Under the pieces are notes generated by a model. It ran no database searches, had not been told where the DNA came from, and was given only the letters and a program-made list of their open reading frames with translations. This document shows, in pieces, positions 1 to 5,885 of a DNA stretch of 13,319 bases. Origin of the DNA: an uncultured Rhodospirillales bacterium (GTDB lineage Bacteria > Pseudomonadota > Alphaproteobacteria > Acetobacterales > Acetobacteraceae); contig CAIYPH010000205.1 in NCBI GenBank assembly GCA_903928045.1, positions 1 through 13,319 of the forward strand. Direction: 5' to 3'. Positions within the stretch are counted from its first letter, which is position 1; each line of letters begins with the position of its first letter. Position numbers and translations under genes: made by a program.

Positions 1-43
1 AGCGCTTCTTTTTTGAAAAAAAGAAGCAAAAAACTTTTATCCG
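1..43 (+). repeat. A/T-rich palindromic repeat, left copy
   Basis: This stretch matches the reverse complement of 748-791 at every base, apart from one extra T in the other copy. Within it, GCTTCTTTTTT (4-14) can pair with AAAAAAGAAGC (17-27): an 11-bp stem around a 2-base GA centre, so some fraying at the loop is needed. An A6 run (28-33) and CTTTT follow. The run is strikingly A/T-rich against GC-rich surroundings. It could be one end of a small mobile or miniature element, or a bidirectional terminator left by an upstream gene outside the window. The element may extend to the left of base 1. The following bases, 44 to about 216, carry no gene or RNA that I can recognise. Confidence 0.75.
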
Positions 44-216
44 ATTGGCATTGCCTCCTCCAGGCCACCGTCACGTCTTTGCATTTACTCGTTTTCGTGG
101 GCGCCGCGACGCCGTCCAGGGGCCGCGCGATATTCCGAATTTTGATGGCTTCGCCCGCTCCGTGGGGAGGTCTGGGCCAGATCAGCTTATTTGTCTAACT
201 TTGATTGTTTTTATGA

Positions 217-245
217 TTGACGTTTTGCGTTAGGCGCGCTATATA
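217..245 (+). promoter_or_regulatory. sigma70-type promoter of the small orphan gene, probably leaderless
   Basis: TTGACG at 217-222 is a five-of-six match to the -35 consensus and TATATA at 240-245 a close match to the -10. They are separated by 17 bases, the optimum. The ATG at 252 begins 6 bases after the -10 hexamer, so transcription would be expected to start at about 251-253, on or beside the A of the start codon. No Shine-Dalgarno sequence precedes this ATG. The region 181-245 is also locally A/T-rich, as expected for a promoter. Direct evidence is sequence only; the start point has not been measured. Confidence 0.7.
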
Positions 246-251
246 CCCTCC

Positions 252-722
252 ATGAGCAATCCCGCCCCCTCCCCCGTCCTGCGCGCGATCGAACGCCTGC
301 GGCACCTCAGCGCGATCGCGCTGTGGTTCGCGACGCTGCTCGGCCGGATTCTGCCCGGCGCGGGGAAGCGGGCCGAGCAGGCGGCGGCGTGGCGCTATAT
401 CGAAGCCACGATGACCCAATTCGCCGATCTCCTCGAACGCCTGGCCGCCGGCCAGGTCACGCCCGAGCAACCCCGGCGCGCCACGTCACGCCCGCAATCC
501 CGCCCAGACTCCGCTCGTCCCCGGTCCGCATCGCGAGCCCCCCGTATTGCCGACCTGGCCCAGGACATCGCGCGCCCCAGGCGCAACCACGCCCAGTTCG
601 CCCTCCCGCGCCCAACCCAATGTTCCCCCGCAACCCTCATTCGCCCGGCAAAGCCCCTTATCCAAAAAATGAGAAGCCAGACACACGGTATCTTGCACGT
701 CCATATTGTTACGACATCATAA
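252..722 (+). CDS. hypothetical small protein, orphan, function unknown
   Basis: I do not recognise a characterised family for this 156-residue protein. Residues about 16-38 (LRHLSAIALWFATLLGRILP) form a hydrophobic or amphipathic stretch flanked by arginines. A helix-prone segment with several Ala, Leu and Glu follows, to about residue 75. From there on the chain is rich in Pro, Arg and Ser, has little predicted structure and is strongly basic, ending in HVHIVTTS. The start is supported by the promoter placed six bases upstream, which implies a leaderless message. The gene is bounded on both sides by the inverted A/T-rich repeats and has no coding neighbour before the ThDP enzyme. An overlapping frame (323-754) is less likely because it lacks such a promoter. 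From memory, Acetobacteraceae genomes carry short, poorly conserved proteins of similar shape (hydrophobic head, Arg/Pro tail, short hydrophobic C-terminus), but I cannot verify homology here. That it is a gene is moderately sure; its role is unknown. Confidence 0.6.
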   Translation: MSNPAPSPVLRAIERLRHLSAIALWFATLLGRILPGAGKRAEQAAAWRYIEATMTQFADLLERLAAGQVTPEQPRRATSRPQSRPDSARPRSASRAPRIADLAQDIARPRRNHAQFALPRPTQCSPATLIRPAKPLIQKMRSQTHGILHVHIVTTS

Positions 723-747
723 TAATACCCGTTTTCCGCAACCTAAA

Positions 748-791
748 CGGATAAAAAGTTTTTTGCTTCTTTTTTTCAAAAAAGAAGCGCT
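748..791 (-). repeat. A/T-rich palindromic repeat, right inverted copy
   Basis: This is the inverted partner of the repeat at the left edge, identical over about 43 bases with one extra T in the T-run near 753. Its internal hairpin pairs 765-775 with 778-788 (11 bp, 2-base loop). It begins 25 bases after the stop codon of the small upstream gene and ends 66 bases before the ATG of the ThDP enzyme gene. It may therefore end the first transcript, or lie in the leader of the second. The two copies face outward like terminal inverted repeats of a roughly 0.8-kb unit. A target-site duplication cannot be checked because the left flank lies outside the window. Confidence 0.75.
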
Positions 792-844
792 TCCTTCCCC
801 CCGATTGCCCCGCACCGCCGGGAATGGCAGGGTCCCCCAGCAAT

Positions 845-849
845 AGGAG
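845..849 (+). promoter_or_regulatory. ribosome binding site fixing the start of the ThDP enzyme gene
   Basis: AGGAG at 845-849 stands 8 bases before the ATG at 858, an ideal distance. It stands only 2 bases before the in-frame GTG at 852, which is too close. This decides for the ATG at 858 as the true start. It is one of the few clear Shine-Dalgarno sequences in the window. Confidence 0.75.
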
Positions 850-857
850 TAGTGAAC

Positions 858-2474
858 ATGGCGCGCATGACCGGTGGTGAGGCGATTGTGGATGGGCTGC
901 TGCGGCATGGGATCGACACCATGTTCGGCCTGCCCGGCGTTCAGGTCTACGGGTTGTTCGATGCCTACGCCCGCAACGCCAACCGGATGCGCCTGATCAA
1001 CGCGCGGCATGAGCAGACGACCGCCTATATGGCGCTCGGCTATGCCTGCTCCACCGGCCGGCCCTCGGCCTATTCGGTGGTGCCGGGGCCCGGCGTGATG
1101 AACACGACGGCCGCCCTGGTCACCGGCTGGGGGCTGAATGCGCCCGTCCTGTGCCTGACCGGCCAGGTGCCATCCGCCCAGATCGGCCGCCTGCGCGGCA
1201 GCCTGCACGAAATGCCCGACCAGTTGGCGACGCTGCGGACGATGTTGAAATGGGCCGACCGCATCGAGCATCCCGTCGACGCGCCCTACAAGGTGGCCCA
1301 GGCCTTCCAGGCGATGATGTCGGGACGGCCGAGCCCGGTGGCGCTCGAGATGCCGTGGGACCAGTTCCCCGCGGTCGCCGACGTCACGCCGGTCGACCCG
1401 CTGCCGCTGGCGCCGCGGCCGGAGCCGGACCGCGAGAAAATCGCGGCTCTCGCCAAGCTGCTGGACGGTGCCAAGGCGCCGATGATCTGGGTGGGTTCGG
1501 GCGCGCTGCATGCGGCCGCCGAGATCCAGGCGCTCGCCGAGAAGATCGGCGCCCCGGTGGTGGCCTTCCGCACCGGCAAGGGCATTGTCGATGCGCGCCA
1601 TCCCCTCGGCCTGACGATCGCCGAGGCCATCGAGTTGTGGCCGGCAACGGATGTGCTGGTGGGCATTGGAACCCGGCTTGACGCCCCCACCCGCTGGCCT
1701 GGCGCGCCCAAGCTCGCGCGCATCGACATCGATCCCGCGGAAATGCGCCGTCTCAAGGTCGATATCGGCATCGTCGCCGATAGCGCCGATGCCGCTGCTG
1801 CGCTCACTGCCCTGCTCACCCCCCGCAAGGACCCGGCGCGCGCGGCCGACATCGCGGTGGCCAAGGCCAAGACCACGCAGGACATGCAGCGGGTGCAGCC
1901 GCAAATGACGTGGCTGAACGCCATCCGCGACGTGCTGCCGGAGAACGGCATCCTCTGCGACGAGATGACGCAAACCGGCTATGCCTCGTGGTTCGGCTTT
2001 CCCATCTACAGCCCGCGGTCTTTGATCACCTCCGGCTTCTCCGGCACCCTCGGGGCCGGCGTTCCGATGGCGCTCGGCGTCAAGGTCGCGCACCCGGACC
2101 GCCCGGTGGTGGCGCTGACGGGGGATGGCGGGTTTCTGTTCGGCGGCGCCGAACTCGCCACCGCCGTGCAGTTCGGCATCAACCTGGTGACCGTGCTGTT
2201 CAACAATTCGGCCTATGGCAACGTCATGCGCGACCAGAAGCGGCTGTTCGACGGTCGCGACTCGGGCTCCGCGCTGAAGAACCCGGATTTCCAGGCCTAT
2301 GCGAAGAGCTTCGGCGTGCCGACCTGGCGGGTGACCGACGGGGATGGGCTGCGCAAGGCGCTGACCGAGGCGCTGGCCGCCAATTCTCCGGCGCTGATCG
2401 AGGTGATCACGGATATCGGCCAGGAATACGCCCCCTGGGAGTTCTTCGCCCCGACCCCGCCGGCGCGCGGTTAA
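858..2474 (+). CDS. thiamine-diphosphate-dependent enzyme, acetolactate synthase large-subunit-like
   Basis: The 538-residue protein has the three-domain layout of the acetolactate synthase/benzoylformate decarboxylase superfamily. The N-terminal pyrimidine-binding domain spans about 1-165, with GLPGV at 24-28 and the cofactor-activating glutamate in RHEQ (Glu52). A central domain spans about 185-310. The C-terminal pyrophosphate-binding domain carries the ThDP/Mg motif GDG at 422-424, followed 24 residues later by NN at 449-450. Enzymes of this fold make or cleave C-C bonds of 2-oxo acids in the cytoplasm. It is somewhat shorter than most biosynthetic IlvB proteins, has EMPWD where those usually carry an IPKD-type sequence, and no ilvH-like regulatory subunit is present. 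It is therefore probably not the branched-chain biosynthetic enzyme; the substrate is unknown. The start follows AGGAG. It stands alone, convergent with the transporter gene 7 bases away. Fold and cofactor are very sure; the substrate cannot be assigned. Confidence 0.93.
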   Translation: MARMTGGEAIVDGLLRHGIDTMFGLPGVQVYGLFDAYARNANRMRLINARHEQTTAYMALGYACSTGRPSAYSVVPGPGVMNTTAALVTGWGLNAPVLCLTGQVPSAQIGRLRGSLHEMPDQLATLRTMLKWADRIEHPVDAPYKVAQAFQAMMSGRPSPVALEMPWDQFPAVADVTPVDPLPLAPRPEPDREKIAALAKLLDGAKAPMIWVGSGALHAAAEIQALAEKIGAPVVAFRTGKGIVDARHPLGLTIAEAIELWPATDVLVGIGTRLDAPTRWPGAPKLARIDIDPAEMRRLKVDIGIVADSADAAAALTALLTPRKDPARAADIAVAKAKTTQDMQRVQPQMTWLNAIRDVLPENGILCDEMTQTGYASWFGFPIYSPRSLITSGFSGTLGAGVPMALGVKVAHPDRPVVALTGDGGFLFGGAELATAVQFGINLVTVLFNNSAYGNVMRDQKRLFDGRDSGSALKNPDFQAYAKSFGVPTWRVTDGDGLRKALTEALAANSPALIEVITDIGQEYAPWEFFAPTPPARG

Positions 2475-2481
2475 CCCGCCG

Positions 2482-3720
2482 CTACTTCCAACGCAGGAGC
2501 AAGGCAAGCGCGACGAGGTTCGCCGCGGCGGTGACGACCAGGATGGTCGGCGCCCCGGCGCCCGTGGCGGTCAGTACCGCTGCCACGGCCGCGCCGGCGA
2601 CCATGAAAAGTGCGTTCATCACGTTGTTCGCGGCGATGATGCGGGAGCGCACCGCCACTGCTGAGCGCTCCTGCAGGAGCGCATAGAGCGGCACCGAGAA
2701 CACGCCGCCGCAGAGTGCGAGGGCGAACAGGTCGGCGATCACCCGCCAGCCCCGTGGCGCGGCGACCAGCGTTGCCACGTCGGCGACGTGCGAGCCATCG
2801 CAGGCGATGACAAAATCGGCGCAGAACACGCTGATTCCAAACAATGCCCAGGGGATGTGGCGCAGCGAGACCTCCCCCTTGAGCAGCCGTGCCTCCAGCA
2901 TCGAGCCAGCGCCGATGCCGATCGAGAAAGTCGCGAGAAAAAGCGTCACCACACCGCTACCGGCCCCCAGCACATCCTTGGCCATGACCGGGAATTGCGA
3001 CAGCACCGTCGCGCCGACGGTCCAGAACCAGGAGATCGCCATGATCGCGCGCCAGACCGGCGGGTTGCCGCGGCCGATCGCCAGGATCGCCGCGGTGCCC
3101 CGCCAGAGGTTCCAGTCCAGCGAGAGCGACGGCGCGGCGGCGGGCGCGGCGGGGATGGCGCGCGATGCCACGTAGCCCGCGACCGCGACCGCGATGCCAC
3201 ACGCCGAGACGATTGCCGTGCCGCCCGCGCCCAGCACCAGCCCACCCCCCATGATGGTGCCGACGAGGATGGCCAGGAACGTGCCGGCCTCGATCAGCCC
3301 ATTGCCGGTGACCAGTTCGTCATGCGCGAGGTGAAGCGGAAGGATGGCGTATTTCAACGGCCCGAAAAACGTCGAATGGACGCCGAGTCCGAACAGCACG
3401 GTCATCAAAAGCAGCGGGCTGCCCTCGACCAGGCCGACCGCACCAAGGACCATGAGCACTATCTCGAACACTTTGATTTTACGGATAAGTCCGGCCATCT
3501 CGCTGCGATCGGCGAGCTCGCCGGCCAAGCCGGAAAACAGGGCGTAGGGCAGAATGAACACGCCGCCCGCGGCGACCACGAGCAATGGCCCGGCTTCGCC
3601 CGCCTTCCACAGGAGCAAAACGGCCATCGCGTTCTTGAACAGGTTGTCGTTGAGCGCACCCAAAAACTGGGTGACGAACAGCGGCAGGAAGCGGCGCGAT
3701 GCGAGCAATGGAGTGACCAT
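2482..3720 (-). CDS. MFS transporter, lysophospholipid transporter LplT-like
   Basis: This 412-residue, highly hydrophobic protein looks to have 11-12 membrane helices. The first begins with QFLGALNDNLFKNA (18-31), the signature of the LplT branch of the major facilitator superfamily. GELADRSEM (about 67-75) sits in the usual MFS loop between helices 2 and 3, and FFGPLKYAILPLHL (118-131) is again LplT-like. LplT flips lysophospholipids across the inner membrane so that the acyltransferase Aas can re-acylate them. In many alphaproteobacteria the transporter is fused to acyltransferase and acyl-ACP/CoA synthetase domains, but here it stands alone: the genes on either side are unrelated. The last helix ends in LLLRWK with a normal stop. 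No good Shine-Dalgarno sequence precedes the ATG at 3720. The family assignment is strong; the lysophospholipid substrate is inferred from the family, and another lipid or drug substrate is possible. Confidence 0.88.
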   Translation of the reverse strand: MVTPLLASRRFLPLFVTQFLGALNDNLFKNAMAVLLLWKAGEAGPLLVVAAGGVFILPYALFSGLAGELADRSEMAGLIRKIKVFEIVLMVLGAVGLVEGSPLLLMTVLFGLGVHSTFFGPLKYAILPLHLAHDELVTGNGLIEAGTFLAILVGTIMGGGLVLGAGGTAIVSACGIAVAVAGYVASRAIPAAPAAAPSLSLDWNLWRGTAAILAIGRGNPPVWRAIMAISWFWTVGATVLSQFPVMAKDVLGAGSGVVTLFLATFSIGIGAGSMLEARLLKGEVSLRHIPWALFGISVFCADFVIACDGSHVADVATLVAAPRGWRVIADLFALALCGGVFSVPLYALLQERSAVAVRSRIIAANNVMNALFMVAGAAVAAVLTATGAGAPTILVVTAAANLVALALLLRWK

Positions 3721-3880
3721 GGCGACACTCTGCGGGGCCGCGGAGGTTCACGCAATCGTGCGCCGCACCGGAGCGAAACTGCAACTCCCGGCCCCACCGG
3801 CCGGCAAAAACAAACACAATCCAAACATGAGCGGCCGCACATTCGGGCATTGCCAACCCGCCCTTTGCGCGAGCACCCCG
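3721..3880. other. divergent intergenic region between the LplT-like and hydrolase genes
   Basis: These 160 bases separate two genes that point away from each other, so promoters for both should lie here or just inside the coding ends. It contains an A-rich patch, CAAAAACAAACACAATCCAAAC at about 3804-3826, that contrasts with the GC-rich surroundings. I could not find a convincing -35/-10 pair with 16-18 base spacing on either strand. An in-frame ATG at 3827 offers an alternative longer start for the hydrolase, also without a Shine-Dalgarno sequence. Confidence 0.4.
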
Positions 3881-4783
3881 ATGTCGGTATCGATCTCCGC
3901 TCTTCCTCCCCGGCCCGAAGGCTTCGCTCGATTGATCGATTTCCACCTGCTCCGCACGATCCTGGGGCTGCTGCTGATCGCCGCCGCGTTCTACGCGACC
4001 ATTTGCGGCGGTCTCTATGTCTGGCAGCGACACATCATATTCCTCACCGATACGGCCCGGCCTGACCCGGTGCTGGCCGGGGTGCCGGATATTGACGTCC
4101 GCTCGATCCGAACCGCCGATGGGCTGAACCTTGTTGCATGGTATCGCCCGCCGGCCGCTGATGATCGGCCAGTCGTCCTGTTCCTGCACGGCAACAGCGG
4201 CAATATCGGCCATCGCGGCGGCCGCGTCGCGAGCCTCGGGGCGCTCGGCTGGGGCGTGATGATGGTGGAGTACCGGGGCTTCGGCGGCAATCCGGGCTCC
4301 CCGTCCGAGGCCGGCCTGGCGCTCGATGCACAGGCCGGATACGCGGCGCTGCGGGCCGAGGGAATTGCGGCCGAGCGGATCGTGGTTTGGGGCGAGTCGC
4401 TGGGAACCGCGGTCGCCACCCGTCTGGTGACCGAAGCGCCTGCCGCGGCGCTGATCCTCGAGGCGCCCTTCACCTCGATGGCCGACATCGCGCGGATGCG
4501 CTACCGCTTCGTGCCGGTTGACCTGCTGCTGAAGGACCGGTTCGACACGCTCGCCCGCATCGGCACCGTCGAGACGCCGCTCCTAGTGATCCACGGCGAT
4601 CGTGATGGGATGATCCCCTTCGCGATGGGTCGGCGCGTGTTCGATGCCGCGACCTCCGCGCGGCGGCAGTTCTGGGCGGCCGAGGAGGCGGGACACAACA
4701 ATCTCGTCGAACACGGGGCCTTGGACGTGGCGTACGGCTTCATCGACTCGGCCCTGCACGGCCGACGCATCGCCCAGCGCTGA
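3881..4783 (+). CDS. membrane-anchored alpha/beta hydrolase, ABHD13/BEM46-like
   Basis: The 300-residue protein begins with a short cytoplasmic segment and one membrane helix (about 30-50: ILGLLLIAAAFYATICGGLY). It continues as an alpha/beta hydrolase of the BEM46/ABHD12-13/YfhR type. Visible motifs are the oxyanion-side HGNSGNIG, the nucleophile elbow GESLG with Ser173, HGDRDGMIP with the likely acid Asp242, and GHNN with the catalytic His272. The catalytic triad is complete. Such enzymes hydrolyse ester, thioester or amide bonds, but the natural substrate is generally unknown. The single N-terminal helix suggests an inner-membrane anchor with the catalytic domain on one face. The start at 3881 gives the usual family length. 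ATG 3827 would add 18 residues of atypical sequence, and the frame stays open still further upstream, antisense to the transporter gene. The peptidase pair begins 52 bases downstream on the same strand, so one transcript is possible. Confidence 0.88.
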   Translation: MSVSISALPPRPEGFARLIDFHLLRTILGLLLIAAAFYATICGGLYVWQRHIIFLTDTARPDPVLAGVPDIDVRSIRTADGLNLVAWYRPPAADDRPVVLFLHGNSGNIGHRGGRVASLGALGWGVMMVEYRGFGGNPGSPSEAGLALDAQAGYAALRAEGIAAERIVVWGESLGTAVATRLVTEAPAAALILEAPFTSMADIARMRYRFVPVDLLLKDRFDTLARIGTVETPLLVIHGDRDGMIPFAMGRRVFDAATSARRQFWAAEEAGHNNLVEHGALDVAYGFIDSALHGRRIAQR

Positions 4784-4835
4784 TCACGACGGCCGGCTTG
4801 CATGACCGGCGCGGTGGCATCATCCTGCCCGCATC

Positions 4836-5885
4836 ATGCTCAAGGCCGGACATACGCCCCTCCGCGCCCGTGACCTAGGATTGGCCTGCGGCAGCTTGCC
4901 ACCTGGTTCGGGGAATCGCATCACCGACGTGCCTGGTGTTCTCGTGGGCCACACCACGATCGCCGAGGGCGATTTGCGCACCGGCGTCACCGCGATCATT
5001 CCGCACGCCGGCAATGTGTTCCGCGACAAGCCAATCGCCGCGGCGGATGTGCTCAATGGTTTCGGTAAATCCATCGGCCTCATGCAGGTCGAGGAACTCG
5101 GCCAGTTGGAGACGCCGATCCTGCTCACCAATACCTTGTCGGTCGGCACCTGCGGGACGGCGTTGATCCGCCGCGCGATTGCGGCCAATCCCGACATTGG
5201 CCGGGCGACCTCCACCGTCAATCCCGTGGTTGGCGAGTGTAATGACGGCTACCTCAACGACATCCAGGCATTGGCCGTCACCGAGGCGCACGCCTTCGCC
5301 GCGCTCGATGCCGCAGCCGAGGGCTTCGCGTCCGGCGCGGTCGGTGCCGGGGCCGGGATGAGTTGCTTCGGGTTCAAGGGCGGCATCGGGACCGCCTCGC
5401 GCAGGGTCGAGATCGACGGCGCGGGGTGCCACGTCGGTGTGCTGCTGCTGGCGAATTTTGGCCGTGCCGGCGATCTCCGTCTACCCGATGGACGCCGAGT
5501 TGCGCCACAACGCGCCGCTACACCGCCGGAACGCGGATCGGTGATCGTGGTTGTCGCCACCGACATCCCGCTCGACCACCGCCAGCTCCGCCGGTCGATC
5601 CGCCGGGCCGGAGCGGGGCTCGCCTGGGCCGGCTCCTTTTGGGGGCATGGCAGCGGCGATCTCGCGATCGGCTTCACAACGGCGAACCGGATTGACCATG
5701 ACGCCGCGGATGACACGCGCAACATACGGATTTTGAACGAAAATCGCATTGATCTCGTTTTCCAGGCTGTCGCCGAGGCAACCCAGGAGGCGGTGATGGA
5801 TGCGCTCGCCGCCGCCGATACCACCCGCGGCCGTGCCGGCCATCGACGCCTCGGCCTGCGTCATGCACTTGGGAGTTCGTCATGA
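4836..5885 (+). CDS. P1 family peptidase, L-aminopeptidase/D-esterase DmpA-like
   Basis: The 349-residue protein belongs to the DmpA/P1 (peptidase family S58) N-terminal nucleophile hydrolases, and its length is normal for the family. It has TDVPGVLVGHTTI (30-42), the block GLMQVEELGQLETPILLTNT (81-100), NPVVGECNDGYLND (129-142, with the conserved Tyr139), LLANFGR (204-210) and HGSGDLAIGF (271-280). The junction RGSVIVVVATD at 233-243 marks the expected self-cleavage between Gly234 and Ser235, which would free Ser235 as the N-terminal nucleophile. The proenzyme would thus split into chains of about 234 and 115 residues. Members release N-terminal L-residues from peptides and also act on D-residue amides or esters, or on beta-peptides. 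There is no signal peptide, so it should be cytoplasmic. No clear Shine-Dalgarno sequence precedes the ATG at 4836. The last codon overlaps the start of the M55 peptidase gene. Family is very sure; substrate stereochemistry is not. Confidence 0.93.
   Translation: MLKAGHTPLRARDLGLACGSLPPGSGNRITDVPGVLVGHTTIAEGDLRTGVTAIIPHAGNVFRDKPIAAADVLNGFGKSIGLMQVEELGQLETPILLTNTLSVGTCGTALIRRAIAANPDIGRATSTVNPVVGECNDGYLNDIQALAVTEAHAFAALDAAAEGFASGAVGAGAGMSCFGFKGGIGTASRRVEIDGAGCHVGVLLLANFGRAGDLRLPDGRRVAPQRAATPPERGSVIVVVATDIPLDHRQLRRSIRRAGAGLAWAGSFWGHGSGDLAIGFTTANRIDHDAADDTRNIRILNENRIDLVFQAVAEATQEAVMDALAAADTTRGRAGHRRLGLRHALGSSS
5871..5885 (+). promoter_or_regulatory. ribosome binding site and ATGA stop-start overlap of the peptidase pair
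   Basis: GGGAG (5871-5875) lies inside the end of the P1 peptidase reading frame, 6 bases before the M55 ATG at 5882. The TGA of the first gene (5883-5885) shares bases with that ATG. This arrangement typically couples translation of the two proteins. Confidence 0.75.

Noticed and set aside
13..198. Short frame beginning MKKRSKKLL in the left repeat
   Set aside because: The lysine-rich start is simply the translation of the A/T-rich repeat. The rest has no recognisable features and there is no promoter or ribosome binding site.
693..723. Possible promoter TTGCAC ... CATAAT for the ThDP enzyme gene
   Set aside because: The spacer would be 19 bases and both hexamers are weak. It overlaps the end of the small gene, so the support is too thin to annotate.
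852..857. GTG start 6 bases upstream of the chosen ThDP enzyme start
   Set aside because: It would lie only 2 bases after AGGAG; the ATG at 858 has the correct 8-base spacing.
717..2507. Long open frame on the minus strand (596 codons) opposite the ThDP enzyme gene
   Set aside because: It is antisense to a gene with clear catalytic motifs. Its translation is Arg/Gly/His-rich low-complexity sequence with no family motif, as expected for an antisense frame in GC-rich DNA.
3554..3880. N-terminal extension of the alpha/beta hydrolase frame
   Set aside because: The extra 109 residues run mostly antisense to the transporter, lack family-like sequence and would precede the membrane anchor. ATG 3881 gives normal family length.
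2788..4065. Open frame on the plus strand (425 codons) opposite the LplT-like transporter
   Set aside because: It is mostly antisense to the transporter and rich in Arg, Asp, Gln and His. It has no motif and overlaps the hydrolase start.
4792..4810. GCCGG/CCGGC hairpin between the hydrolase and peptidase genes
   Set aside because: The stem is only 5 bp with a 9-base loop and no following U-run. Such short GC palindromes are common in DNA of this composition.
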